Origin: Cryptomeria japonica
Taxonomy: Eukaryota > Streptophyta > Pinopsida > Cupressales > Cupressaceae
Direction: 5' to 3'
Length of the DNA: 60,000 nucleotides
Assembly: GCF_030272615.1 (NCBI RefSeq)
Contig: NC_081411.1
Coordinates: 42,649,140-42,709,139, forward strand
A program made the position numbers and the translations under genes. Under the pieces are notes generated by a model that ran no database searches, had not been told where the DNA came from, and was given only the letters and a program-made list of their open reading frames with translations. Positions 10,750 to 22,660 of the stretch are shown piece after piece (positions within the stretch are counted from its first letter, which is position 1; each line of letters opens with the position of its first letter).

Positions 10750-11640
10750 CTTAGGTCTCTCCCTCTCTTTCCCTCAACCCCTCCCTTCCTCCCCTCTCTC
10801 TCTCTCCCTTAGGCCTCTCCCTCTCTCTCACTTGGATTTTCTTTGTCTAGAGATGACAGACCTAGAGCCTAGGGAGAGAGATAGAGGGGGATAGAGGAGG
10901 GTCATGAGATAGGGAGGGAGAGGTACAAAGAGGTATATACGGAAGGAAGGTGAGACATAGGGATGAGGAGAGAGAGAGAGAGGGAAGAGAGAGGAAGGGA
11001 GGCACAAATACAGATGGTGGGAAAAACCTAGAGAGGGGACATGTAGAAAGGTGAGGGAGAGAGAGATGTTCATAAAGAAAGAAAGATGCATAAGGATATA
11101 GGGAGAGAGATGGAGAGGGAGGTAAATAAATGTAGAGTGAAGAGACCTAGGGGAAGATAGAGGTGAGAGAGATAGATGCAGAGAGAGTTGGGTTATGAGA
11201 TAGGGTTAAAGATGTAGAGAGGTAAAGATAGAGGGAAGGAGATACCTAGGGATGGTGAGAGGGTGGGAGGAAGAAGTAACGACTGAGAGAATGGAGAGAG
11301 GGGAGAGAAGAAGATAGAGAAAGGGAGGAAGGGATAGAGATGGGGGTAAGAAATGAAGGTAAGGTACAAAGGGAGAGAAGGTAGGAGAGACCGAGAGAAA
11401 TAAAGGTAGTGAGGGGAAGGTGTGTAAAGAGAGAGAAAACATATAGTAGAGAGTGACGGGTAGGAAAGAGAGGTAAAAAGGTAGTGTTAGATCTTAGCAT
11501 TGAGAGGAGAGAGCCAGATAAAGAGAGGTATAAAAGGTATAGAGGAAGAGTGATAGAGAGAAATATATAGGTTTAGAGTTAGGGGGATATAAAGACAATG
11601 ACATAGAGATAGTGAGAGAATATTGATAGAAGCATGTTGA
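10750..11640. repeat. Polypyrimidine then long polypurine tract
   Basis: About 85 bases of CT-rich DNA (10755-10840) are followed by about 780 bases in which nearly all plus-strand bases are A or G, built of GAGA, GGAGAGA and AGATAGAG words. Frames on the minus strand here are simple-sequence artefacts rich in Ser, Leu and Pro. Confidence 0.8.
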
Positions 11641-12446
11641 TTTTTGAAATTTGACTATCTAAAAATTTAAATGATCATCTAAAACCTAGAATCTACATTA
11701 TAACTCCTAGAGATCTAAAACCACTCTCAAACATTCTGCCAATATATACATGAAATATAACTTAAAGTATAAATGTGACTTATGCTTAAATGCTATATTT
11801 CTTGTATATATTTAGAGAGAGAGAGAGTGAAAGAGAAAGACAATTTTCTCTTTTCAAAATGCAATTCCATTTCACTACGCCAAATTTGGTGTTTGCCTTA
11901 TGTGGCGCACACCAAATAGATTTAGCATGACCAAACCTTAGGTTCAACACACCAAACCTATTGGTGCACAACAAATATGATGAGCATCTTATTTGGCACA
12001 TGCCAAATGGCTACTTTTGGACAAAAATTTTTTTGGCAAACTTTTTGGTTCCACATCTTGGTGAACTTACCCTTTATTGGTACACTAAATATGTTTTTAC
12101 TAGCCTGAGTAGTTGTTTATATACTTGAAAGGAGTTATCGAGTTGCTTTTCACTAAACAAGCATCACACAATAAAAATCAAATGGTGAAAATACTCACCT
12201 TTGGCACTCATGTTGAGAATCATCTATTTTTCAAGTTTATGACATCTGTCATAAGTTGTAAGAGCCTCTATGACAATTATCATAAGATAATATGACAACA
12301 TATATGATAGATTCCTTCCCTAGGAGCCCATATAGGAGAGATGCCTTATGAAAATTGTAAGAGAATTTGTAAGTAGTTATTGTAGGTGAAATTAATGGTT
12401 CCAAGGAAGTTGGTGTGAAATTTATGAAGTAGTTTTTTTCCCTATT
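11641..12446. other. Unassigned spacer between element A side and element G
   Basis: No coding similarity or LTR boundary is recognised. There is a short GA run at 11814-11830 and recurrent CACACCAAA/TTTGGTG words at about 11880-12010. Confidence 0.5.
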
Positions 12447-13142
12447 TGCAGCGTCGTAAATTGTACACGCTTGCTAAGGTGGTACAATTCCATGCTTGGT
12501 TTAGCACCTGCCTTAGTGTGTTTGCATCTTGCATTGTAATTTCCCTTTAAGAATTTAATTATTTAATTTAATTAAATATAAAGTCATATTTCATCACTCC
12601 CTACATCATAAAATTGGGCCTTTACCCTAAGTGTGCCCCTTTTTATTTTATTCCTCCAATAAATCATTAAATCATAAACCCTAATTATGTCTTATTTTGA
12701 CCTTTAAGGCCCAATTTTGCATATCAAAACATCTCTAAATCAGCTATAACTTTGGGATTCACTCTAATATCATCATATATAATGACCCTAAAAATTTGGT
12801 GAAAATTTGGTCGGACCATGTGCACTTTGTACACGATCCCTGACATTTTTCCCAAAATTTTAGGAGCATAATTCTATGATAATATAATGCTTAACCCCAA
12901 GAAATTGGTGGGAAATTCAAATCTTAGGTTGGACTAAAGACGAAATTAAGATCTAGGGTTTCATACATAAGAGCTCTCTTTCTTCATTTGAAAGCATATA
13001 TCTAATCTAAGGAGTTTTTTGCGAAAAGAGCTAGCGATCACAAGGAGCCTTCTATGTAGTGAAAGAGAAGCTTATGTGGAGTCTTTAACAACATTCATCA
13101 AGAATTCATCAAGAATTCATCAATTATTCATCAAGTATTCAT

Positions 13143-14136
13143 TGAAGAGGAGAAAATGGAATAAAAGGTTAAATGATAAAAAACACAATGAAATAAGCAA
13201 GAAAATACTAAAACATCAAAAGATCATTTATACCTTACTATTTTACCTTCTCCTTCAGATTGAGCTTGATGAAGTGGATGATGAGGATGTTCCACTTGAT
13301 GTGATCCTTTCTTTATTTGGATGTGGATTGATCTCCTTTTCTCAACAAGTTCAATGGATTGATAGGATTTGGGATTGTTGGATTAAGGATAGATAGATTT
13401 GGATTAAGGATTAGAAGAGGACTGGATAGAGGATCATGAAGACATTATGATGGCATGATAATAGAAGATAGAAGATGATAGAAGCAAAATGAGGATTATA
13501 TGAAGAAGATCCATACTTTGAGGAGGAAATTATCTCCAACTTATAGATTGGAGGAGGCCAAGGGAGGGCCAAGATTAATTTCCTTATGGAGGGTTGAGAT
13601 TGATTTGAGATAGAAGGCATGGATCAAGGGAACCTTGGGAAAATAAATAGGAATATTAAATTCCTTGGAAAAAGGGTGGAGAAATTTGAATTTCAAACAT
13701 GAGGAATTAAAAATTCCAAAATAAGGATGCATTGAGTGATTCAAAGAAATTTGAGTTTCTTGGAGAGACTCAATGTTGATGTGACATGAGTGGGAATTAA
13801 AACTTGAGGGATAATGATAATCATGATTATGAGAGATTCTAGAAGGATTAATTAGGTTGAGTGGGATAAGAAAAAGTGATTTGTACGAATCACATGACTA
13901 GGTTAATTAATTAGAATTAATTAAGTGAGTGGGTTTAGAGGAAATAATTATTGGAGGGGACTTTAGAAGAATAGGGGAATAATTAATTTATTTGATAAAT
14001 TAATTATTGGACAATAGTGATAGAATTAATTAAGATAGATGTAATTAACACCGAGAAAAATATAGATAACACAATTAAGTCAATTAATTATGTTGACGGG
14101 CTTCAATTAATTAAATATTAATTTTAGGTGTCTACA
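13143..14136 (-). mobile_element. Solo LTR of the TGTAGACACC family, TSD TTCAT
   Basis: On the minus strand it starts TGTAGACACCTAAAATT and ends CTCCTCTTCA. The 5-bp duplication TTCAT is at 13138-13142 and 14137-14141. The start matches the LTR of element A, so it is the same or a sister family. It interrupts the 5' LTR of element G. Confidence 0.85.
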
Positions 14137-14627
14137 TTCATCATCAATTAGGGTCCTTGAAGACATTGAAGAACAATAGGAGATCAAGTGGCTTATATCT
14201 CTCCCTTGGGGATTGGTATGGTTTCATGTCATTTTCATGTCTTTGTATGAGCTTCTTTACACTCATTTTCACATTTACATTGATGCTTTAGATCATTTAG
14301 CATATTTGATTTAGAGCATTTACATTTACATTTACAAGAATTTAGGGTTTTCTCTCTAAAGTGTAGGGTAGCTCTAGTTTATTATCTTTCATCATTTGAG
14401 GGTCTTCCACACACATAAGATTCCTGCACACAATATTTTACTATACAAATTAGCTATTTGTTGAGGTGGGAATCACCGAAATAGGGGTTTGACTAAGGTA
14501 AAACCCTATATAGACACCCAAACCCTCTCTTTTTAGTTGCAAGTGCAGGTACAGGTACCCGAGAGATTTTCAAACCAACAGAAGAGATAGGGATTGTCCT
14601 AAACCATCATATCTACCCAAATTCATC

Positions 14628-14800
14628 AAGGATAGGGGCATGGCACCCTGATCTTGCCAAGGATAGGGGTGCGGCACCCTGGTCCCCCTCAATTTCATTG
14701 GTTTTCAGTAGATTGAAGGATCATAACCTTCAGATTACAGTCCTTCAATTGCATCTATCTATCAAACCATCAAGGATAGGGGTGTGTAACCCTAGTCCTA
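14628..14800 (+). repeat. Three GC-rich hairpin repeats in G-family LTR
   Basis: Three units of about 30 bases contain AAGGATAGGGG followed by GCACCCTGGTCC-like sequence. The first two are adjacent near 14628-14690 and the third is near 14770-14800. GGGTGC/GCACCC arms can pair. Counterparts occur as three units in the same-family solo LTR at about 22888-22978. Confidence 0.65.
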
Positions 14801-15132
14801 GTCATTTTGGCTCATCTTTCTGCATGAGGTACACATTCAAATTCCTCCCCCTTCTCTGCTTTCAGTATCTCAACTTCAGATCTACAAGTTTCTTCAATTT
14901 TAATTTTTGTACCCTTCATTGTTTACCTCCTAGCATAGTTGATCAATCTTTCACATCTTATCTTCATATACAAAAAGAGGAATAGAAATCCTAAGAGATA
15001 ATCTTTGGCTCTCTCTTTCTCACAAGAAGTAGCCAAAGTGAGCTATCTCCCTAGGCTCTTTTGTATTCCCAATGCGTTGGCTAAAGTAGGATTAGGTCCC
15101 AGTCACCCGATCTTGGTTTTCCCTCCACATTT

Positions 15133-15153
15133 TGGTGAACCCGGCGTGAATCC
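15133..15153 (+). other. Primer binding site of element G, tRNA-Trp type
   Basis: TGGTGAACCCGGCGTGAA and the next three bases follow the 5' LTR after three T. The sequence is complementary to the 3' end of plant tRNA-Trp as I remember it (...CACGTCGGGTTCACCA), apart from one transition. Confidence 0.7.
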
Positions 15154-15418
15154 AATACTATTTATTTCTAATTTATGTTCTCAGATCTAAGTGTTTTTAC
15201 AAATTTCAATTTTTTTTGTTAAAACCCTAATTTTTCAATTTAAAATTGAACTTGTGGATAGCTTAATTTGGATCATTAATTTCAAATCTGATTTAGGAAC
15301 ACATTTCACTCATAAATTTCATTTTCTAAATCAACATTTAGAGTGCTTTCATTGGTTAAAATTGAACATTTCCTTCTATTTTGCATATGTTATCATTTGA
15401 AAGAAAAAAATTGTTGTC

Positions 15419-17091
15419 ATGGTGCATTCATTTCATAAATGTGATAATGGGTTAGCTTCCCTTGCTTCAATTTTTCCATCTCTTAAAGAACCTCCTCCTT
15501 TCTATGACAACATTTTAGTGCTTAAAAGAGTTGTTACCAACCACTTCAAAAATCTCCCATTCTCTAAGGATGAAGATTTGAAGAGTTATCTTGACAATTT
15601 TCCTAAAATGTGCCCCTCCCATCTAGCTATCTTAGAGGAATAGGATGATATCATAAACACCTTTCTTAATGTTACTTTACCTTCCCTACATGATTCCTCT
15701 CTAAGTGGAAAGGTTTTGATGGAAATTGACTTATCTTTTCCTAAATTTGGTCTTACCAATGGGGGCATGTTAGTAGAACAAGAGGTTATGAGCACTTCTT
15801 TCAAAGATCTCCTTCCTAAGCATGAATCTTTGGAGAAAGATGTAATTCTCCCTCCTAAAGAATACTCCCCTCATGAGGATACTTTTGTGTAAGAAGATGG
15901 TATCATCCCCACTTTTCCTAGTGATGGAATTTATTTATTTTACTTCAACAAAATTCCCACTATACATGATGCATTAATGAGAAATGCTTCTCCTTGCCTT
16001 GAAGCTTGTCTTACCCATAAAGATGCCTTATAAAAATAAGATGAAATCATAATAAATTTCCTTAATTATCTCCCCCCTAAACATCCTATTGAGCACATTT
16101 TGAGACAAGAGGATGATTTAAACACATGTAGTGATGCTCTCTCCTAAGGATGAAGAATTAATGAATAATGTTATCTCTTTTCCCAAAATTGGCAATAACA
16201 ACAAGGACATCTTTGTGCAAGATATTTCTAATAATTTTTTCAATAACCTCACTATTTGGGATGAACAATTAGAAGAAGGTGTTGATTATTCTCTACCCTA
16301 TGAGAGTAACTCTCTTGATATCACCTCACCTTCCATGAATCTCAATCATTTTTCCTCTAAAGGTAAGGCATCTCCTTCTCTCCAACTAGGTTCTACTCAT
16401 AAGGATACGTTAGTTCAAGAAGAGATTATTAACATCTCTTTCAAAGGTCTCCCTCTAAAAGTTGAAACTTTAGAGAGTAATGTTGATCCTTCTCCTAGAG
16501 TGTCTATTCCCCATGTATATCCTTTGATGATACATGATGATATGATATTTCCTACTAATATTCTTCCTTCTAAAACATCAATGCCTACTCCTAGTCTACC
16601 TCCTAAATTGATCTCATCCATGACAACATTTTAAATTCTTCCAACAATCTTGTCTATCCTTCTTCTAAAATTAATAAGGACACCCTTGATATTCCTAAAC
16701 CATCTTCAATCAATATGATGCATGTAAATGAAACATCTAATTAACCCCTCTTCATAGTTCAAGGTGCTTGTCCTTCTCAAAGTTCTCAACGTAAGCCTAT
16801 CTTAATGGTTCAAGGTGGTTATGATAATAATTATTTTTGCACTCCTAAGAAACCTATTATTACTGTGCAAGGAGGTTATCCTACTAAGAGCCCTTATGAG
16901 TATGCTAAGAAAATCACTAGAGAGAGTTATAATACAGTTCCTCATACTTACAACACAAGAAACAATAGGCAGCCTAGTCCTCCTCTAGTTATCCCAACTT
17001 CACTTCCTCCCTCTCAATCTACTCTTTCACAAGTACCTCATATATCACACTCTTAGTAAGGAGTATGATCTGATTGAACAACTTAAAGCTA
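15419..17091 (+). pseudogene. Element G N-terminal polyprotein part with degenerate repeats, broken
   Basis: Reading moves from frame 2 (15419-16130) to frame 0 (16131-16634), back to frame 2 (16805-17056) and to frame 0 at the end, so at least three indels plus several stops are present. At least five protein modules share a pattern of an acidic helix start, F(K/F)xLP and an acidic Leu-rich tail, near 15542, 15800, 16057, 16228 and 16437. Two VQGGY words follow near 16810 and 16866. The last residues (KEYDLIEQLKA) are typical of Tat gag just before its C-terminal domain. Element F interrupts the frame at 17091 and it resumes at 54648. I do not recognise the repeated part. Confidence 0.7.
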
Positions 17092-17539
17092 TGGTGCAGG
17101 GGCACCTGGCCATGGAGATGTATCATGAGGTCAAATTTTATTTTTCATTATTTTTAATGTGTTATCATTGTTTAAGAAATGGGTTTTGTTTTCCCATGAT
17201 TGGCTAAGCTTTGAAATTTTTTGAGTCAGGTATGCTATTTGTTGCTTCAAATCTGTTCAAGGTCTTTAAGGGTTAAGGGTTTAGTTTTTAATCACTCAAA
17301 AATCTGATAAAAAACACTCTAGCTTCTATTTTTGCATTACTTTATTCACTTAAGTAATGAGTCTTTAAGTCATGTAAATTGTCCCCCCTTGTTACTTGCC
17401 TAGGCGGTCGTTAACTAATTGTAAAAATTTAAGCCTTATGCCTTTTCCTAAATGTTGTTGGGTCCCATAAGTATCGCACAACTCCCAGATAATTCTACGA
17501 CTATCGTTTTTTCATTAGGCGAAGTTGCGGGTGTATTAA

Positions 17540-18820
17540 GCTATGCGAAATAGCGAAAGGAAAAAGTAGGTTTGACCGTGTGCACTAGAATCCAATTTAA
17601 CGAGACTCCATCTCACTTTGAATCTAATGACTTGTGTTGATTCGCAGCCGAAATAAGCAAGTAAGTTACCTTTTGTGAAATGGCGAAAAGGTTTGGCGGG
17701 ACCCAGTGGTGAAGACTTTTCTATGGCTAAAAGGCGATCAAGTTTAAAAGAAATCGACGGCTCTCGTTGTTTCATGGCCGAGAGATGCTCACAGTTTATT
17801 CTTCGCGAAATAGCGAAGGGTTGATGGGCCCTTTATAAGAGGCATAACAGACGCACAAATCCTTGAGATCTAATGGCCAACATAGTTTCACAAGGTGAAG
17901 GTGCTCGAAAGATAGCTTTCGCGAAATGGCGAAATATCACGACATTCCAAGTGAGTGGTCTAGGTATTTCAAGTGGCGAGTAAGAAACTGACATGTAGCT
18001 GAAGATCAAAGTGTTCAATGAATTAAAGTTAAGGGTTACGGGCTGATGGGCCCACAGGAAAAGCAAGGCACGAGTATAAAAGACGATCAACTCTGTTTTG
18101 ATCCAAAGGTTCTCGTTGTTTCATGGCTACAAACCAACCAAAGATTAAGGCCTGTGAAATGGAGAAAGACAAATAGAGGTTCTATTCGACATGATGTTGC
18201 ATGACAGTTGCTACTTTTTGTGGGGCTTGATGGTGATGTGTTGGATGACACGTGGTTTTAAAAGGTGATTGAGGACCCGCCAAGGTGTAACCAGCAGTTA
18301 TTTGGGAATATTGAAGTAAGACACGTGGTTGATTCAAAACTGAAACTGAATGAATTTCTAGGGCTAATGGTCATGTGCCACATGACATTTGTTAACTGGT
18401 GAACAAATGGGGTAGGTAATACCCAGATAAAGGTCCCACTTAAAAAGAATTCATCTCAAGATTGATCCAACGCTTCTCATTATTTCGTGGCCCAAATATG
18501 GAAGCGGATTAACCCTTGCGAAATAGCGAAAACCGTTAGCCGTCAAGATGAGGCGCGGTTAGTGAAAAGGGTTGACGGTTTCGGTTGGAGTTAAAGGCCG
18601 GGTAGTTAGAGTTCCATCTAATGCTTGGCACGGCTTCGTGAAAGGAAAATGCTTGAGGGTTAAAGCTTGCGAAGTGGTGAAAAGAAGGTAGGGCCCGACA
18701 TTAAGGTAAAGAGATCAAACGAAGATAAAGATCGATTAGGTTCCATCCGGTCAGACGGCTGGCATGGCTTCGCTGGGTTAAAGTGCACGTTGGCTACTCT
18801 CTGTGAAGTAGCAAAAGGAT
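17540..18820 (+). repeat. Interspersed palindromic motif series (TTCGCGAAATAGCGAA type) in 5' LTR of E
   Basis: Copies are near 17543, 17672, 17801, 17916, 18151, 18514, 18665 and 18799, spaced about 115-365 bases. The best copies read CTTCGCGAAATAGCGAA and TTTCGCGAAATGGCGAAA, in which TTCGC pairs with GCGAA. A second word, CTCGTTGTTTCATGGCC, often precedes them by about 40 bases. The 3' LTR keeps the same series (45743 to about 47030) with more G-to-A changes. Together they form a diverged higher-order repeat upstream of the LTR-encoded ORF. Confidence 0.7.
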
Positions 18821-21800
18821 TTTTAGCTCGTTGCCGGATGAGAAAAGGTAAAATTCTTATTTCTTTGTTTTGAAGATGTAATGCAGACATTGAAAGAGAA
18901 GAGGGAGGTTGTAATTAAGAACAACCCTGAGAAAGCAAGACTAGTTTTAACTAGGTCTACATCTGCCAAAGAAATCCCTCCAAGTGATTACATGTTACAT
19001 AAGAAGTCCAACTATAGTGTGTTGGTGCCAACAATAGGGGAGCCTTCTACCTCAAGAGGAAAGAGGAAGATACAGGATGTCATTGACATTCAGGAGAGCC
19101 CAAAGAAGCAAAGAATGGGAAAGGAAGTACAATCTGATGAACCCTTGTATTCCCCATCTCAATCCCCTATTCATATAGGAGATGAATAGGCAGCAACTAA
19201 GAAATTGTTACAATTAGGCTATCTTGGGGAGATAGCTTACACCTATGATGAAGTGGAATAGGGAATGCCAGAAGAGCCCCTTAATGCTGAGATGAACATA
19301 ACTACTAATGAGTTCAAAGGCCAGGAGTTGGATCCTGAGATCAAATAAGCCAATGAGGATTTCTTGGCTGATAATAACTTGTCACATTAGGAGCTTTCAT
19401 GCAATTCACGTGGAAGCAGAATATTGATCAATTTAATGCTTGGTGTGAGAAGAAGAAAGGTGAGTAGCCCCACAAGGATCAGACTGTGGTGGAGGAAGAA
19501 ATAAAGCAAGAGATGATTACTAAGTTCAAGACCATCACTCATGAGCAAGGAAGAGATATGGTAGCAAAGGCTGGTGTGCTCATTCTCCCTGAATGGGACA
19601 TAGCAGATGCCTTGGTTTTAGAGGTAGTAAGGAAAGAGACTAAGCCCTTGGAAGGAGTCACCTTCAGCAACGATGCTGCTACTTTGGTCATGCGGTCCTT
19701 GAAAAGAGATGAGAATAAAAAGAAAAGGGATACTCTAGGGTCAAGTTACCTCAGAGGTATGATAGTGAAAAGAGTACAAAGCAGTGGGGTGGTGTGAGGC
19801 CCTACCTCGACTCATCTTGACATTTTTAATTATTTTCATATTGAGACTATTATGGATGCTTTATTATATGCATTATGGATTTAGAACCTATATGATTCCA
19901 TGATTTGGGTCACATTGACGTATATTGATGCTTTATTTTATGCATTATGATTATGAAACTTTATATGTTGCTAGAATATAATTATTTTGAAATGATGTAT
20001 GTCAACATTGGACTTGCAGGACTTCATTTTGATGATAGAAATAGGATGCTTATTATATGAATGGTTCAATTTTGAGGATTATGATAATTGCTTATGTGGA
20101 ATCGAATTGGAATATATGAAATATTGATTTATTATTGTCAATTGTATGAGTGTATGATGTGTAATGGAATTCATGTGTTTATTTATATATTTGTGATTAT
20201 TTGGAATTACTAATGTGCTAATTGAGATGCGCAGGAAAATTATCCATGTGACCATGGAAATAATATGGAGAACCAAACCTAGACCAATGTACGTTTGTTC
20301 AGCCAGGGGTTGTCTATTTGGAGAGACAACACCCCATTTGTGTTGTATTTTATTTGTGAAATTAAATGATGCATGTGTGTTAATTTGATTTTATGTATAT
20401 GTGTAATCCTATAAGAGACAAATTCCATGTGTGATTTTTTATATTGTATTTTATTGTGTCACTTGACACATGTGCTGATTAGTGTCATTGATTTTGACTT
20501 GTCTCTTGGAGGGAGTTTTGTTTCTACCAAAGCCATTCAAACACATGAGTGTGGTCCCAAATTTGCCTTGGGTAGGGAGTCTTGGGAGTGGTCAACTCAG
20601 GTTTGACCTGTAGGTTAACTTTAGTTGGGTTTCTAAGGGGTCAAATGGACTCCTAGGGTCAGTTTTAGGGCTTTTCCAAAAGTCCAAAGGGTATACCTAT
20701 GGGTTAGGGGTATTTTTAAACATGTGACTACTCCCATGTGACTTCTTAGTCACCTCAAAAAGTGGTTTTTCCATGGTGAGCGAAAATTCAACTTAGAAGG
20801 TTCCTCCTAGGATAGACAACCTTCCCTTTTGATGTCAAACTCTCTTCCCCATCCTCTCCCACCTTTACCCTTTCTAGTTTTAGCAACATGTAAGAGGTTG
20901 GGAAGAGCAACCAATGGGAACTCTCACCTTACCCAAGGGGTTGGGAAGTGTGAGAGAGGCCTTCTTAGGCAAGGATTAGGGACTTAGTGAGGAATCACCC
21001 ACTCTCCATTGTTGGAGATTATGCATTTTTTTGAATTAGTTGTAGGATAGAATTTTTGGTGAAGTGTTGGTGAAAAGTTTGTGTGGATTTGGGCTGCTCA
21101 TCCCCAACTAAGTCTATCATACCTATTGGCAGATTAAGTTTGGTTTTACTTCCTTTTAGTTATGTTGTTTATGTTGTTTGAAAGAAAGAAATGCTTGTAT
21201 GTGGAGATGTGTATATGTAAATTGTTTTGTAGGTGAAAAATGTAAATTTTCCTTTCCTTGTTCCTTGTTTATGTGTTCTTGTTTTGGGAGTGTCCAAGGC
21301 CTCCTACTCTTGGGAGAGTAGGATGGTCTTGGGGTAGAAGAAGTATGACAGCCTTGGGTGAGAGGCTCTCCTTATGGAGAGTGATCTCAAGGGTGTCCTT
21401 TGTGACCCTTGCTGCATAGCCTTGTGTATGCATTTGGGGATCATAAGGGGAGAGAATATGGCTTTTATGCCTTTGGGGGGCATAAGGGTGTGGAGATGAA
21501 AATTGTTGTATTTTATTTTGCCATGAGGTGGCTAGAGTTGTATTACGCTTGCAATCTCCCCAATGGTATTTGGTCCACTTCCACCCATGGAAAGTTCATC
21601 ACAAGTTGTGGTGAGAGTGTAGCTTGGGTTGGGAAAATTCATGTTGTGAGTTTGCCCTTTGTTTGTTGTGTTTGTTTGTTTTATTGTTTGTGACCCCTCT
21701 AGTGCTTGGTTCTCCAAGCTTGGGGGTGGCTTCTAGTAAGCCTAGGCTGGGAGGTGAGCTCTCCATGGTCAAGTTGTATTTTTATTGCAGGTTGCTTGGG

Positions 21801-22585
21801 ATGGGAAAGAAAAGATGAAGATATTAGTTGTTGTTCTAAGTTGCAGAAAAAGTTTCAAATAAAAAAAAAAATGTATTTATTTTGTAGAAAATAAAAAGAG
21901 AGCCATTGTTGTATTTATTTTCCAAAAAAAAAGAAGTGTATGTATTTATTCATAGTCCTATGGAAGGGAAATTCTAGTTGGGGTTTCAAACCCATTTGTA
22001 ATAATATTTACTTTGTATTTTAATTTGCTTAAAGAAATGTATTTCTTCTATTTGGTTAAGTTTTGCAAAGGGAAGATGAAATATATGAGTTGTATTAAAA
22101 CCCTCATTTACAAAAAAAAGAAATAAAGTTGTTGCATTTATATTTATTCTGCAAATAAAGGCTCATTTTATTCCTTATGCAAGATAGAAATGGTATATGA
22201 AAGCTCATACATTAGATTTTGGTTCTATTTATGCTGCTGCAATTAAATTAAATCTGTCATTTATTCTTTCATTTAATGCAGAAAATAAATCTTATAGTAG
22301 TAGCTTATTTTATAAAAAAAAAGATTAGCATATAGTTCTAGTTTTATTTTGTTTACCAGAAAAGATTATATTTAAGCTTGTTGTTAGAATGCATTGTAGA
22401 TATTAGTTTCAGAATACTTAAAACAAAAAAAAACAAAATATAAAACATGCATTTTCCAGCCTTATAAAAAAAAGGGATATTTTTCTCTTTAACATACTAC
22501 AAGTAATATTAGAAAAATATCTGTATGTATTTTTTTAAAGTTAAAAAGAAAACTTATAAGAATGCCTAATTGAGTTATAAAAAGA

Positions 22586-22590
<5 letters not shown>

Positions 22591-22627
<37 letters not shown>
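22591..22627. repeat. AT dinucleotide microsatellite
   Basis: About 18 AT repeats in the 5' LTR of element D. The matching site in the 3' LTR (33220-33316) has about 48. Confidence 0.95.
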
Positions 22628-22632
<5 letters not shown>

Positions 22633-22660
22633 TATCTATTTAAATGTCTTATTAGAAGTC

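Larger units (their letters stand above)
12447..15129 (+). mobile_element. 5' LTR of element G (contains a solo LTR)
   Basis: It starts TGCAGCGTCGTAAATTG, aligning with the 3' LTR start TGTAGCATCATAAATTG at 58383 and with the solo LTR of the same family at 22661-24113 (minus). It ends CCCTCCACA just before a tRNA-Trp-type primer site. A solo LTR sits at 13143-14136, leaving about 1.7 kb of own sequence. Confidence 0.8.

Noticed and set aside
10828-11500. Minus-strand open frames rich in Ser, Leu and Pro
   Set aside because: They translate the CT strand of a low-complexity purine tract and resemble no protein.
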